IMG/VR virus record: IMGVR_UViG_3300032304_001060
Span: 30,729-94,728 of that record
DNA from: a virus
Length of the DNA stretch: 64,000 nucleotides
Reading direction: 5' to 3' (one strand)
A program made the position numbers and the translations under genes. Shown here in pieces: positions 33,185 through 42,057 of the stretch; the stretch's first letter is position 1, and each line of letters opens with the position of its first letter. The notes below the pieces were generated by a model. That model had not been told where the DNA came from. It worked only from the letters and a program-made list of their open reading frames with translations, and ran no database searches.

Positions 33185-33489
33185 ATGACTTCGACTTTGG
33201 CGTACTTGACTACGAAGTCACGAAACTTTTCAGCGTCCTCACTAGCGTCTACAGCAAGTTCTGCTGAGACTTCCGTAGGAACAAGGATTGAGTAGTGACC
33301 ATTGTTAAAGCGCATCTTGTTATTGACAAATGAAGTGTGCTTGCAAGAATTGTTCTTAGCAAATACTGGACAGGTACACCGAACATCTTTTGTTTCAGTA
33401 TCGACCTCTACCTCAAAGACTCCAGCGCCTTGAGAAGAAATGAAGAGTTGAACAGTACGCCATGACGACTCCATGCTCATCCCTTTCAT
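33181..33489 (-). CDS. SWIM zinc-finger protein
   Basis: This 102-residue protein has CTCPVFAKNNSCKH (C-x-C-x8-C-x-H), the SWIM zinc finger, which binds DNA or protein. The start at 33489 overlaps the upstream stop (ATGA). It sits between the DnaC-like loader and replication genes and may help recognise the origin or ssDNA. Confidence 0.75.
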   Translation of the reverse strand: MKGMSMESSWRTVQLFISSQGAGVFEVEVDTETKDVRCTCPVFAKNNSCKHTSFVNNKMRFNNGHYSILVPTEVSAELAVDASEDAEKFRDFVVKYAKVEVI

Positions 33490-34208
33490 TGTGCTGCTCG
33501 CAAGTCTGAACCTATGATAGGGACTCGGATAAAGGCTTCGTTGGCGAAACTTGCCATCGCTTCCTTGTACACCGCTTCCCAATTCTCAAGTCTAACATTT
33601 GTAGTAACGATTGTCGGTAGAGCCTTGTCGTATCTTAGTCGGAGAATTTCATCAAAGGATGAGTCGTTGTACTCAGAGCCGTACTCTTTTCCTAAATCGT
33701 CAATAACAAGTACACGAACATTTAGCCAGTCAAACTTTGCTCTTCCGTGGTAGCCGTCTAACTCATACATCGCTTCACGCTTATCGTCTGGCAGAGCGTC
33801 AAAGGTCGCCTTCTTGCGGGAGAGGAACTCTGGATAGGTCATGTAGTAGATCGGCTTAAACGCCAGACCGTAATCCTTCTGGTTAGTTCCAAGAACCTTG
33901 CATGCCTCTGCATCATTCTCTGGAAGACGGCGAAGGAATTCCATAGCAGCAACTACTGCATGAGTTGTCTTTCCAATTCCTGGACCACCGTCAAAGAGAA
34001 GGCCCACACCGTTGACTCCGATGCTGCCAATCTGTTTAATGACCTCACCATTTACAACATCATCAATCCATGTGGACACTTCTTTTGGAAAGAATCCAGC
34101 ACGATCAATGACGTCCTGCGGTTCAAGTCCAAAGAACCTGCGAGGAATGTTCGATGTGCGAGTAAGCCAATGCCTCTTCAAAGAAGATAGTTCGTTAATG
34201 TCGTACAT
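33486..34208 (-). CDS. DnaC/IstB-like AAA helicase loader
   Basis: This 240-residue protein has Walker A GGPGIGKT (near residue 75) and Walker B VLVIDDLG, followed by a conserved sensor region (PTIVTTNV) and an Arg-finger candidate (FIRVP). The size and motifs fit loaders that place DnaB on DNA. The winged-helix protein (35.1 kb), this protein and DnaB form a plausible initiation chain. Confidence 0.85.
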   Translation of the reverse strand: MYDINELSSLKRHWLTRTSNIPRRFFGLEPQDVIDRAGFFPKEVSTWIDDVVNGEVIKQIGSIGVNGVGLLFDGGPGIGKTTHAVVAAMEFLRRLPENDAEACKVLGTNQKDYGLAFKPIYYMTYPEFLSRKKATFDALPDDKREAMYELDGYHGRAKFDWLNVRVLVIDDLGKEYGSEYNDSSFDEILRLRYDKALPTIVTTNVRLENWEAVYKEAMASFANEAFIRVPIIGSDLRAAQ

Positions 34209-34226
34209 AATGTCTCTCCCGACACT

Positions 34227-34529
34227 TTAGCCTCGAATAATACGGCGGATCTCTGTGCCACAAGTCGGACACGATCCTAGCAAAATCTTTCTTCCAGAAC
34301 TTAAGGACTTCTCTACACCGTCATATGCGGTGACGCTCTTCTTACAGGAGAGACAGTAGGCAGTCATTTCTTTTCTTGGATGTTCTGCAACACCTAAGAA
34401 GTCAAGCAGTTGCTCCACGATCACCACGTCACGTCCTAAAACGCTATGTGAGTACTCGGAAGCAAACGCTTGAATCTCACGAATAAACTCTTCACGAGCC
34501 TCTAAAGCAATGGCCTTAATTGCTCCCAT
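34227..34529 (-). CDS. Small zinc-ribbon hypothetical protein
   Basis: This 100-residue protein has helices first and then CLSCKK and CPTCG pairs about 32 residues apart. The ATG at 34529 fits between its neighbours; the open frame extends upstream into the next gene. Confidence 0.6.
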   Translation of the reverse strand: MGAIKAIALEAREEFIREIQAFASEYSHSVLGRDVVIVEQLLDFLGVAEHPRKEMTAYCLSCKKSVTAYDGVEKSLSSGRKILLGSCPTCGTEIRRIIRG

Positions 34530-34536
34530 TTTTTGC

Positions 34537-34818
34537 TTACGCCTTAAAAACAAGTTCACCACGGAAAAAGAGAGGCTTGTTCTTTGCATCAAGGTCAGCG
34601 CCAGCAACCATCTTTACAGACTTGCGTGGGGTTAGTTCTTGAACCTTCTCTTTAATCCAGCGCTTTCCTGCAGATGCGTTTGCCCATGCAGAATCTAGAA
34701 GAACATCGACAGTATCGATTCCCTCGTCTTGTACAGAGACAGTCGCCATCCATGCTCCACCTTTTACGTTGTTCTTTGTTAGGTCTGCTTTAAAGACCTT
34801 GCTTACTTTCTTAGCCAT
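34537..34818 (-). CDS. Small basic hypothetical protein
   Basis: This 93-residue protein begins with a Lys-rich stretch and a beta-rich body with alternating charges (TVDVLLDSAWANASAGKRW). The second ATG (34818) has GGGGAA upstream. Not recognised; a small DNA-binding role is possible. Confidence 0.6.
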   Translation of the reverse strand: MAKKVSKVFKADLTKNNVKGGAWMATVSVQDEGIDTVDVLLDSAWANASAGKRWIKEKVQELTPRKSVKMVAGADLDAKNKPLFFRGELVFKA

Positions 34819-34819
34819 G

Positions 34820-34978
34820 TTATTCCCCATCTTCTTCTGCGGTTAGTTCGTCTTCCAATGTGTACTCTTCAAGAGCCTTGCTCAGTGTCGAGTAGTTTGT
34901 AGCCAGGATTACAAGGTAGTAAATCGCAGATACAAATGCAATCCAAAATACAATAACAATCCACATATCAATAATCAT
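34820..34978 (-). CDS. Small single-pass membrane protein
   Basis: This 52-residue protein has a long hydrophobic segment (residues 5-26) and an acidic tail. A membrane anchor is predicted; it overlaps the next gene by 4 bases. Unknown role. Confidence 0.6.
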   Translation of the reverse strand: MIIDMWIVIVFWIAFVSAIYYLVILATNYSTLSKALEEYTLEDELTAEEDGE

Positions 34979-35067
34979 TGTTGTTTCGCTAACTCTTCTT
35001 TAACAATCTTGCGAACGTCTTCTACAGTTAACTGAGGACGTGATCCTGTCATCTCTTGTGGAATCAT
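34975..35067 (-). CDS. Very small hypothetical protein (30 aa)
   Basis: This 30-residue helical protein overlaps both neighbours (ATGA-type overlaps at each end), which is the only support beyond its reading frame. Confidence 0.45.
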   Translation of the reverse strand: MIPQEMTGSRPQLTVEDVRKIVKEELAKQQ

Positions 35068-36038
35068 CTATTTGCTCCTAATCTTTTTTCATAGCGCTCT
35101 AGTTGCACACGACCAGAGAGTGAGTTCTGAAACACACGGCCATCGCTGGCTGTGAGTGTGCCGATCTTTACCGAAGTATCTGCTGGTGCGTTGACCTTTG
35201 TCAAACCCAGATTCTCCCGTGCTTGGTTCATCTTCTTACCGAAAGATGCGAGGTACAACTTGTAGAGGTGCGGCGCTTCATCTCCGATACTCTGGAAATT
35301 GCGCTCATCTGCCATGAACAGGCGGAGCAACTCTAACTCGATCAGGGGAGTTGTGTCGTACTGCTTTCTGAATCGTGCAAGCGCTCCTGAGAGTGACTTG
35401 ACTGAGACGGTACCTGGAAGTAGCGGGTACTTGCGGCCCACTTGGTAACTAAACTCTGCAGCAACGTCCATTGGGGTCCACTCGTGCTGTGGTCGCTTTC
35501 CACGGGTCTTGGGGTCTGACTTTCTGATTGCTCGCTGTGGTAATACCTTAGGCTCAACCAAGCCAAACCCTGCCAAATCTTCTCCATCATCTTCCCATTT
35601 TCTCATAGATACCTTTATCACTCTTCTTTGAATCCCTTTGGATTCAATATCTTTTAATTTATTACTATCTTGGCTATTAGGTACTAATGGCTTATTGGCT
35701 ATATGGCTATTGTAACTATAGTCATGTGAGGTGCGGACATTTGAGGCCCCAATCTCCTGGGCTTCTAAAGGCCCAGTTGGGCTTGTAATGTCCAGCACAT
35801 CTTTGCCACGGTAGCCATTGGCTCGCTTGGTCTTGGTACGGCGCAGGAAGCCAGTCTCTTCTAGGGCTATGAGGCCTCTACGGACGGTCTTCTCGGTCAC
35901 ATTGCCAGTCTCTATACCCAAAGCCCCGTTCGTGGTCTCTAAACGGCCTTCAGAGCCCGCTAAATGGCATATGGTGGCCAGTAGTCGGAACTGATAATCG
36001 GTAAGGTTGGCTGTATAAGCCTCTGGCGGGATTTTCAC
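35064..36038 (-). CDS. Winged-helix replication initiator-like protein
   Basis: This 324-residue protein begins with a winged-helix domain (residues 12-70: LTDYQFRLLATICHLAG..TEKTVRRGLIALEETGFLRR) as in phage replication initiators and DnaD-like proteins. A polar linker and a helical C-terminal domain (about 190-290) follow. Its place just upstream of the loader and helicase genes supports an origin-binding role. Confidence 0.75.
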   Translation of the reverse strand: MKIPPEAYTANLTDYQFRLLATICHLAGSEGRLETTNGALGIETGNVTEKTVRRGLIALEETGFLRRTKTKRANGYRGKDVLDITSPTGPLEAQEIGASNVRTSHDYSYNSHIANKPLVPNSQDSNKLKDIESKGIQRRVIKVSMRKWEDDGEDLAGFGLVEPKVLPQRAIRKSDPKTRGKRPQHEWTPMDVAAEFSYQVGRKYPLLPGTVSVKSLSGALARFRKQYDTTPLIELELLRLFMADERNFQSIGDEAPHLYKLYLASFGKKMNQARENLGLTKVNAPADTSVKIGTLTASDGRVFQNSLSGRVQLERYEKRLGANR

Positions 36039-36598
36039 AGGTCGATGCCCCGTGTGTCATCGTCCTCGGCCATCCTTTCACGGATCGTCTCAGTCAGGAC
36101 GTCGAGTACGGCTGAGGTCACGTAGGCGGCAAGGCTCTCGGCAAAGATGGCCATGCTCGTAGTCATGACGTCGTAGAGTTCCTCTGTCTCGTCATCGGAC
36201 TCGTAGTCAAGTTCGATCTGGTCTAGGCCATCGCTGATGTCCCACATGTCGATAGCGAAGTCCTCAAGGGAGTGAACGACCTCGTGGATATCGAGGCTCT
36301 CGTCCCAGACGACTGCCAACACATCGTTGGACGATAACTCTCGCGTAATGTCTTTTACGGGATCACTAGAGAACGTTATTTGATCCTTATGTACTGGCTC
36401 TTCTATGGAAGCCTCTTCTGAGAAATAGAGATGGAAGTCTCCAAATTCCATAGCGGATTTTACGGCGCTCTTTGCGTAGTCTCCATACTCATCGATAGCA
36501 ATGAGGAACTTTGCTTCTGGGTATTTAACGCCAAGTGCCTGCATTCCAGTAGTGACATCGATATCTGGATCAAAACTAATTACCGCAATCTTTTTCAT
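36035..36598 (-). CDS. Hypothetical acidic protein
   Basis: This 187-residue protein is acidic, with an N-terminal strand-helix pattern (MKKIAVISFDPDIDVTTG) resembling a Rossmann-like start and a long acidic helical C-terminus. No family was recognised. Confidence 0.6.
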   Translation of the reverse strand: MKKIAVISFDPDIDVTTGMQALGVKYPEAKFLIAIDEYGDYAKSAVKSAMEFGDFHLYFSEEASIEEPVHKDQITFSSDPVKDITRELSSNDVLAVVWDESLDIHEVVHSLEDFAIDMWDISDGLDQIELDYESDDETEELYDVMTTSMAIFAESLAAYVTSAVLDVLTETIRERMAEDDDTRGIDL

Positions 36599-36870
36599 CC
36601 TAGCCCTCTTAATCTTGGGACAGTTGTTGCAATAGGTCTGTTTATAAGTTTACTGATCATCAGTGTAACAAATGCAGTTGCGGGAGTTGCAACCACTAGT
36701 GTTATGTCTACAACATCAAGAAGATAAAGCCCGCCAACACTAAGTGGCAATGAGAGTGCCTTGTTCAATATAGGCACACCAAAAAAGTTGCGAGTTAATA
36801 AATCTAAAAACTCAATGATGTAGGTAGAGGCAGTTCCAACGATTACGATAGTGATAAGTAGGTCAGTCAT
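36595..36870 (-). CDS. Small membrane protein, possible holin
   Basis: This 91-residue protein has hydrophobic stretches near residues 3-17, 40-58 and 60-75. A holin is one option given its size; there is no lysin next to it. It lies at the border of the tail and replication blocks. Confidence 0.55.
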   Translation of the reverse strand: MTDLLITIVIVGTASTYIIEFLDLLTRNFFGVPILNKALSLPLSVGGLYLLDVVDITLVVATPATAFVTLMISKLINRPIATTVPRLRGLG

Positions 36871-36880
36871 GACCCAGAGA

Positions 36881-38821
36881 TTACACCGTCAGGTTGGTAT
36901 ATTCAATACTGACAGGAGTCCGCAGTCTCCAGAAGGTGTTCGGGGGCATCCAGTTACCAAGAGTCTGAGCCAAGCGAGGCATCTTGATCAACTTGCTGAA
37001 GTACTGGTATGAGTACGAGGCGTTGGCTGTCCCTGACCAGATGACCCCGAAGTCATTCGGCATTGAGCCATCTAGGTACTCGGTAGGTGTGTAGGCATTC
37101 TCGAACTGTACGAGATCGACATAGACCGTGGCTGCCGTACCGACAATCTCAAAAATGGCGTAGGTTGCTGCAGAGGCTGAGTCTGACAAGCCTGTGACAG
37201 AGACCCTGTTGAAAGAGGTAGTTATCGCTACATCGTCTGCAAGCGCAGTAGACACTAGAACATTGGCGTCGTTGTAGAACTTTATCCTTAGGTCAACAGT
37301 TGTGGCTGCCAACGCCTTCATGTAAGCAGAGGCGGTGTAGTACTGCCCTGCGGTTATTGGGATGTTGTAGTTGGGCTTAATGTTCCACGCACCTGCCGCA
37401 ACAAATTTACCGCTAAAAGATCCTGGGTACCCAACTACAGGTACTGATGAGTCTTGGCTAAATGTCGCTCCTGTAACAGTCCATGTTGAGGAGTTCACTT
37501 CAAAGGATGGGTTTTTAATGTAGTTGATTTTGTTTGGGCTCACCTCTACGGTAATAGCGCGTGCTTCATCGTATGAGGCTGTACCACCTAACTGCATACA
37601 CACCTCATCTATGTAGTATGTGCCTGCACTGCTGTACGCAATACGGATAGAAACGTATACAGCGTCAGATTCAGAGGTGACAGTTAAGGAAGTTTGTTGC
37701 CAAGAACTTGACGCTGCAACTGCTGTTGCGGAGTGGAGTGAACCCGTTGCATGTCCATCTTTATTGTAATGCTGTACTGATAGCGTCACGTTTCCAGAGC
37801 CTGTTGGCCTTTTAAATTTACAGGAAGCAGTGTACTGAGTACCAGCAAGAACTGGAATTCCTTTACGGATTGGGTCGTCGTTTCCAAGAGACATCGCACC
37901 TGATGCGCTTGCTACTACAGCGCATGTGTATGTTGTATCCATTTGATTTGGACTTGAGGTCGTAGGCACCTGTGCCGTGCTTGCAGTGAGGGTTGCGTTT
38001 GTTGCTGTCCAATTTCCTACTGAGTTGTAGAAGGTAGAGTCCTGCACATTTAGCAATAGGTTTGTTGAAAGAGTTACGACAGGTGCATAGCCAGTGAGCA
38101 CTTCTGCATATGTTTGAATTCCGTTTTTTGTTCCTTTATTTGCATACAGGTAGAACGCTTCACGAATAATTTGTTTCTGGTTCTTAATTGCTAAAGTCGG
38201 TTCTGGAGATAAACCGACGTTATACTTTTGAGCATTAAGCAGAGACGAGGGTGTGCCAGCGATAAAGTTGTCGGGACGAATTAAATCTAACTCTGTTAAA
38301 AATTGTTCGGCCGTAAAGGAGAACCCTTCAATAAAGTTGTACAAGACCGAAGTAGTGTCTGGAACTGCCAAGGGGCTTTGTTCTTTTGAGATATAAATCT
38401 TTGGAATCATATCGATCATTTTCTTCTGCATACCATGGTCTGATGGCATTACGTCTTCGACTGTTCCTGCTAAGACCCACGTATCATCTGAGGTGTACAT
38501 AAACATACTGTAAAAAACAGGGCGTCCGTTTGTGATGGGTTGCGTCGGGTTTTCTTGACCATCAATAAAGTCATCTCTAGTAACTGTTCCCTCAGTTGCA
38601 AACTCTTCCCAGATAATTATTCCGTCTTCAGAATGTTCTGGAAAACCAGTCTGATTTCGTACAAGTCTTATACGAGAGAAGTCTCCCGTAGGGTCCTGCC
38701 ACAAAACTTGTACAGCAAGAAAGTTAAGTACAACACAAGACATTGGGTCGACTACGTAGTCGAGCGCAGGTGCTTCCCCGTACTTTCCACTACCGTATAA
38801 GACGTTGGCGTATTTTGACAC
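36881..38821 (-). CDS. Tail/baseplate protein I-like with C-terminal carbohydrate-binding modules
   Basis: This 646-residue protein has a P2 gpI-like baseplate segment in its first ~250 residues and then two beta-sandwich modules (about 245-420 and 430-600) rich in Thr/Ser/Gly and aromatics, resembling carbohydrate-binding module family 4/9 repeats. It probably caps the baseplate and binds cell-surface glycans. The start codon is GTG at 38821. Confidence 0.75.
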   Translation of the reverse strand: MSKYANVLYGSGKYGEAPALDYVVDPMSCVVLNFLAVQVLWQDPTGDFSRIRLVRNQTGFPEHSEDGIIIWEEFATEGTVTRDDFIDGQENPTQPITNGRPVFYSMFMYTSDDTWVLAGTVEDVMPSDHGMQKKMIDMIPKIYISKEQSPLAVPDTTSVLYNFIEGFSFTAEQFLTELDLIRPDNFIAGTPSSLLNAQKYNVGLSPEPTLAIKNQKQIIREAFYLYANKGTKNGIQTYAEVLTGYAPVVTLSTNLLLNVQDSTFYNSVGNWTATNATLTASTAQVPTTSSPNQMDTTYTCAVVASASGAMSLGNDDPIRKGIPVLAGTQYTASCKFKRPTGSGNVTLSVQHYNKDGHATGSLHSATAVAASSSWQQTSLTVTSESDAVYVSIRIAYSSAGTYYIDEVCMQLGGTASYDEARAITVEVSPNKINYIKNPSFEVNSSTWTVTGATFSQDSSVPVVGYPGSFSGKFVAAGAWNIKPNYNIPITAGQYYTASAYMKALAATTVDLRIKFYNDANVLVSTALADDVAITTSFNRVSVTGLSDSASAATYAIFEIVGTAATVYVDLVQFENAYTPTEYLDGSMPNDFGVIWSGTANASYSYQYFSKLIKMPRLAQTLGNWMPPNTFWRLRTPVSIEYTNLTV

Positions 38822-38831
38822 GTATCAGACC

Positions 38832-39128
38832 TTAGCACCCAGCAAGTAGGAAGGGGTTTAATGACTCTGAGGTTGCATCTAACGCATCGCGGATTCCGTA
38901 CTCCATATTTGTGATGCGGTTTTGCAGAGACGGCCACGCTGTAGTGGTCGGATCAAATGCCCCAACCCCGTTGGTTCCTGTGTTGATAAATGTGCCAAGG
39001 GCAGACTCAATGGCTACTACTTCAGCACGAAGAGTGTTGACGTGCTCAGCAAAAATTACGTCGGTAAAGTTAACTCGGTCTGTTCCGAAGTTCTTTACGC
39101 TATCTGGATACGATGCTACTGTTGGCAT
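38832..39128 (-). CDS. Tail fibre N-terminal-like protein
   Basis: This 98-residue protein has the pattern DRVNFTDVIFAEHVNTLRAEV that I associate with actinophage tail-fibre or baseplate-linked small proteins. Its role is likely structural; placement between baseplate genes supports this. Confidence 0.6.
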   Translation of the reverse strand: MPTVASYPDSVKNFGTDRVNFTDVIFAEHVNTLRAEVVAIESALGTFINTGTNGVGAFDPTTTAWPSLQNRITNMEYGIRDALDATSESLNPFLLAGC

Positions 39129-39185
39129 TTATTTTCCTCTCAAATCTACTGGTCTATTTTCGTGCTTTTAATGTTAAATTACCTG

Positions 39186-39893
39186 CTAAGCGATCTGGTT
39201 TATCGTCAAAATAACTGAAGGAATCCCTGGCACTATCCCGCTTGCGGCTACTGCAGGGAGAAAGACGGACGTATTTGTCACCGAAACAACTACTTCAAAG
39301 TAATCCCCAGCCAATGCTGTGGAGTGGAAATTCCACGCAGCGATAAGTTCTGATGTAGATCCTTGAACTGCTATCTGACTTGCAGAGTAAGGTACGTTTA
39401 CACCGTTTTTTCTAAGCCAAATATAGGCATGCTGTACGTTTTCGTTGGACTTATCGAACTGGGCAGAGAACTGGATGTTGTAGGCTCCAGATTGTTGAAC
39501 TGTCATTTTAGACTGATCCACGAGCGTTACGCCTTGTTCGTTCTCAATGGTGTCACACTGCATTGGATAAGCAGTGTTTGCAGTTAGTGCAGTTATGGTC
39601 TGCGTGTTGTGCCAAGAGCCATGGCAAAAGATTCCTTGGGCAGAGTTCCCCTCACCAAATTCACCGATCCAAACTGGGTACTCAGGGTCTCCGCCAACGT
39701 ACATTACCCAGCAGCCTGTCCCTATAGCGGGTGGGCGTTTGGTTGAGAGCATCGGCCACACCCAGTCACTGACCTGTGTTCCCGTAGGTTGTGCCTTTAC
39801 CTTTACTCGACGTAGTTTTTCAGGATCTTTATTGTCTACCACTACTGCACGATAAACTCCGTTTAGACGTTTTATGAAATCTTTTTCATCCAT
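39186..39893 (-). CDS. gp5-like spike protein with C-terminal jelly-roll
   Basis: This 235-residue protein opens with an OB-like spike/hub segment (VYRAVVVDNKDPEKLRRVKVKAQPTGTQVSDWVWPMLS, ending near GEFGEG), typical of gp5/VgrG central-spike proteins. Its last ~140 residues read as a C1q/TNF-like jelly roll (YIWLRKNGVNVPYS, SGAYNIQFSA), unusual as a spike extension. Start ATG 39893 overlaps the upstream stop. Confidence 0.75.
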   Translation of the reverse strand: MDEKDFIKRLNGVYRAVVVDNKDPEKLRRVKVKAQPTGTQVSDWVWPMLSTKRPPAIGTGCWVMYVGGDPEYPVWIGEFGEGNSAQGIFCHGSWHNTQTITALTANTAYPMQCDTIENEQGVTLVDQSKMTVQQSGAYNIQFSAQFDKSNENVQHAYIWLRKNGVNVPYSASQIAVQGSTSELIAAWNFHSTALAGDYFEVVVSVTNTSVFLPAVAASGIVPGIPSVILTINQIA

Positions 39894-41659
39894 CAAAGTG
39901 CGCTTACAGTGAGGTTTGCATTCTGGAATCGGAAGATTTCATTTGGGCGTCCAAGTAAGGTTGAGTACGCAGTAAACGCACCTGTACCTGTAGCACTACC
40001 TGCACTCTGCGTGCTGGCAACACTGAAGGTAGTAGTTGTGACTGCCGTTACTACCGCGGCAGTAACGTTATATCCTGATGGGCTAAACCCAGTTACAGTG
40101 ACAGTAGAGCCAACGCTAAGTCCATGTGCGGTGGTGTTAGAGTTGTAGGTGATCGCTGTTCCAGAAGCGGTTGCTCCTGTGAGAGAGATTCCTGTTCTGT
40201 GTAGGAAAGTTACACGCGACGTCTTAATCCCAGGAATTTGTTGCACAACAAACTCAATATCTTGAGGATAAATGGTTTCTTCAAAGAAACGGTTTGCGTA
40301 CCCAAAGTCACTTAAGAACTTGGCTTTTATAGCCTTCTCAATTTGAGCGGTTGTATATTGTGGAAGTTTTGTATAACGAATAGTGACGGAGGCGTCTACG
40401 TATGTAGGGGGTGATACCGTGACAGAAGTTCCAAGTAGAACTTTATCTTCTAGATAATCTTCTACATCGGATTTTAAATTAGCGTACTCAATCGTCGTTA
40501 CACCGAGTTCATCGTATCCTGGAGCAGGTTCAATGTCGATAGAGTTTCGTGTCGGAGCAATATAGAGTGTCACAGAGTTCCACACACTAGCGGTAGCGTT
40601 TGCTTTTGAAACATCGTTTACACTTAAGGCCAAGTCTGCGTAATCCTGAAGGGTTACTGCTCTGTTGTTAGCACGAAGAGTTAATGGAGCGGCGTTTCGT
40701 ATTTGATCTAATGTTTCTGGATCAGACCCGCCAACAGCAGCCTCTGTGTTTATTACAGTTATTTTGCCTTGAAGAGCGATCAATTCACTCTCTGACAATA
40801 CTGGAACATAATAGATCGTGTCGATAGTACTCTGATCAACATTTCCACGATTTCCACCTCCGACGATGTACGTCGCACGTATGTCTGAATAACGTGTTGG
40901 GATAAGTCCTGACACTCCGTCTCCAAAGTAAATTGAGACAATGTCATCCTCGTCAACAGACAATTCAAAGACCTGATCATTTGGACCGTAATCAACGATG
41001 TGCTTTACTAAAGACCACTTTGAGTAGGCATCACCGTCTTGAACATAAACTTCAACCGAGTCATCAACAACAGGTGTCTCACCTAGTTCAAAAATCATGT
41101 TTGGAGTTCCCGTAGACGTTCCGATCTGTTCTCCATATTCATTTGAGACTGTTGCAACTAACGATACAGGAAGACCTTCTTGTGCTGACACTGTTTCTGT
41201 ACCATTTACAGCCCCCACCTTTGCAGGAATGATGACCTCAGAGTCAGTTGTAAAGTAAATCTTTTGGACAGTGTCATTTATAGCAATGTCTCCGTAGAAA
41301 ACAGATCCCTCTGGAAGAGTGATTGCAGAAGCAGAGGAGTTAGAGAACTCTAAAGTTGTAAACGATCTGGTGTAGCCCGAAGGTGTGTAACCATAACTTT
41401 GAGCAATGTTTAACACACTAGAGCGTTGGGTCGCTGTAGATATAAAAGACTCATTAGCATTTCTATCGATATAAAAATTTATCAGGTCTCCAAGGTAAGC
41501 AAACGCCTCAACCAAAGCAATACCAAAGTCTGCAGGGTCTTCTCCTGTCCAATCTGGTACCCGACTTTGAATTCTTGTAATCAACTCTTCTCGTAATGAG
41601 TAGTAGTCTTTACTTGTGTAGTCAACTGAAATGGGCGTACTGGATGGTGGCGTACTCAC
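39893..41659 (-). CDS. Baseplate J/gp6-like wedge protein
   Basis: This 588-residue protein matches baseplate J: PADFGIALVEAFAYLGDLINFYIDRNANESF, then the central GLIPTRYSDIRATYIVGGG region and the ending used by gp6-type wedge proteins. An Ig-like or Thr-rich insert (about 500-560) precedes the C-terminus. It forms the baseplate wedge with the gp25-like neighbour. Confidence 0.88.
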   Translation of the reverse strand: MSTPPSSTPISVDYTSKDYYSLREELITRIQSRVPDWTGEDPADFGIALVEAFAYLGDLINFYIDRNANESFISTATQRSSVLNIAQSYGYTPSGYTRSFTTLEFSNSSASAITLPEGSVFYGDIAINDTVQKIYFTTDSEVIIPAKVGAVNGTETVSAQEGLPVSLVATVSNEYGEQIGTSTGTPNMIFELGETPVVDDSVEVYVQDGDAYSKWSLVKHIVDYGPNDQVFELSVDEDDIVSIYFGDGVSGLIPTRYSDIRATYIVGGGNRGNVDQSTIDTIYYVPVLSESELIALQGKITVINTEAAVGGSDPETLDQIRNAAPLTLRANNRAVTLQDYADLALSVNDVSKANATASVWNSVTLYIAPTRNSIDIEPAPGYDELGVTTIEYANLKSDVEDYLEDKVLLGTSVTVSPPTYVDASVTIRYTKLPQYTTAQIEKAIKAKFLSDFGYANRFFEETIYPQDIEFVVQQIPGIKTSRVTFLHRTGISLTGATASGTAITYNSNTTAHGLSVGSTVTVTGFSPSGYNVTAAVVTAVTTTTFSVASTQSAGSATGTGAFTAYSTLLGRPNEIFRFQNANLTVSAL

Positions 41660-42057
41660 TTGATCTCCTCAGCGGTTGGGTTGGTTCCTTGTACTGTAAC
41701 GATTCCAATATTGGTGGTAACTTCTTCTTGATTTGGTAAAGAATAGACCACAGTTATACTTAATACTCCAGTAGTCTCGTCGAACGTTACATCGGTTTGG
41801 CTTAATGTTAATAGTGACAATTGTTTAGTAAAGACGCGCTTTACCTCATCAGTAACGGAAGCAGTCGCCTCTTCTTCGCCGTCAAAGACAACAAAAGGAA
41901 CAAGGCTCCCAAAATTAGGGGCCATCACCCTTTCCCCTACAGCAGTTCCGATCGTTGCCCTAACTCGATCTGCCCATAACTTTGAAAAGTCACTGGTGAT
42001 CGCTACTTTTCCGTAGGAGTCTATAGAGAATGGAAGAGACATCGATACTTCAGCCAT
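41656..42057 (-). CDS. gp25-like baseplate wedge protein
   Basis: This 133-residue protein has the GPW/gp25 pattern: the FSKLWADRVRATIGTAVGERVMAPNFGS core with Arg/Asn residues that anchor the sheath end, and the strand-rich ending. It initiates the sheath in contractile tails. Four-base overlap with the J-like gene. Confidence 0.85.
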   Translation of the reverse strand: MAEVSMSLPFSIDSYGKVAITSDFSKLWADRVRATIGTAVGERVMAPNFGSLVPFVVFDGEEEATASVTDEVKRVFTKQLSLLTLSQTDVTFDETTGVLSITVVYSLPNQEEVTTNIGIVTVQGTNPTAEEIK

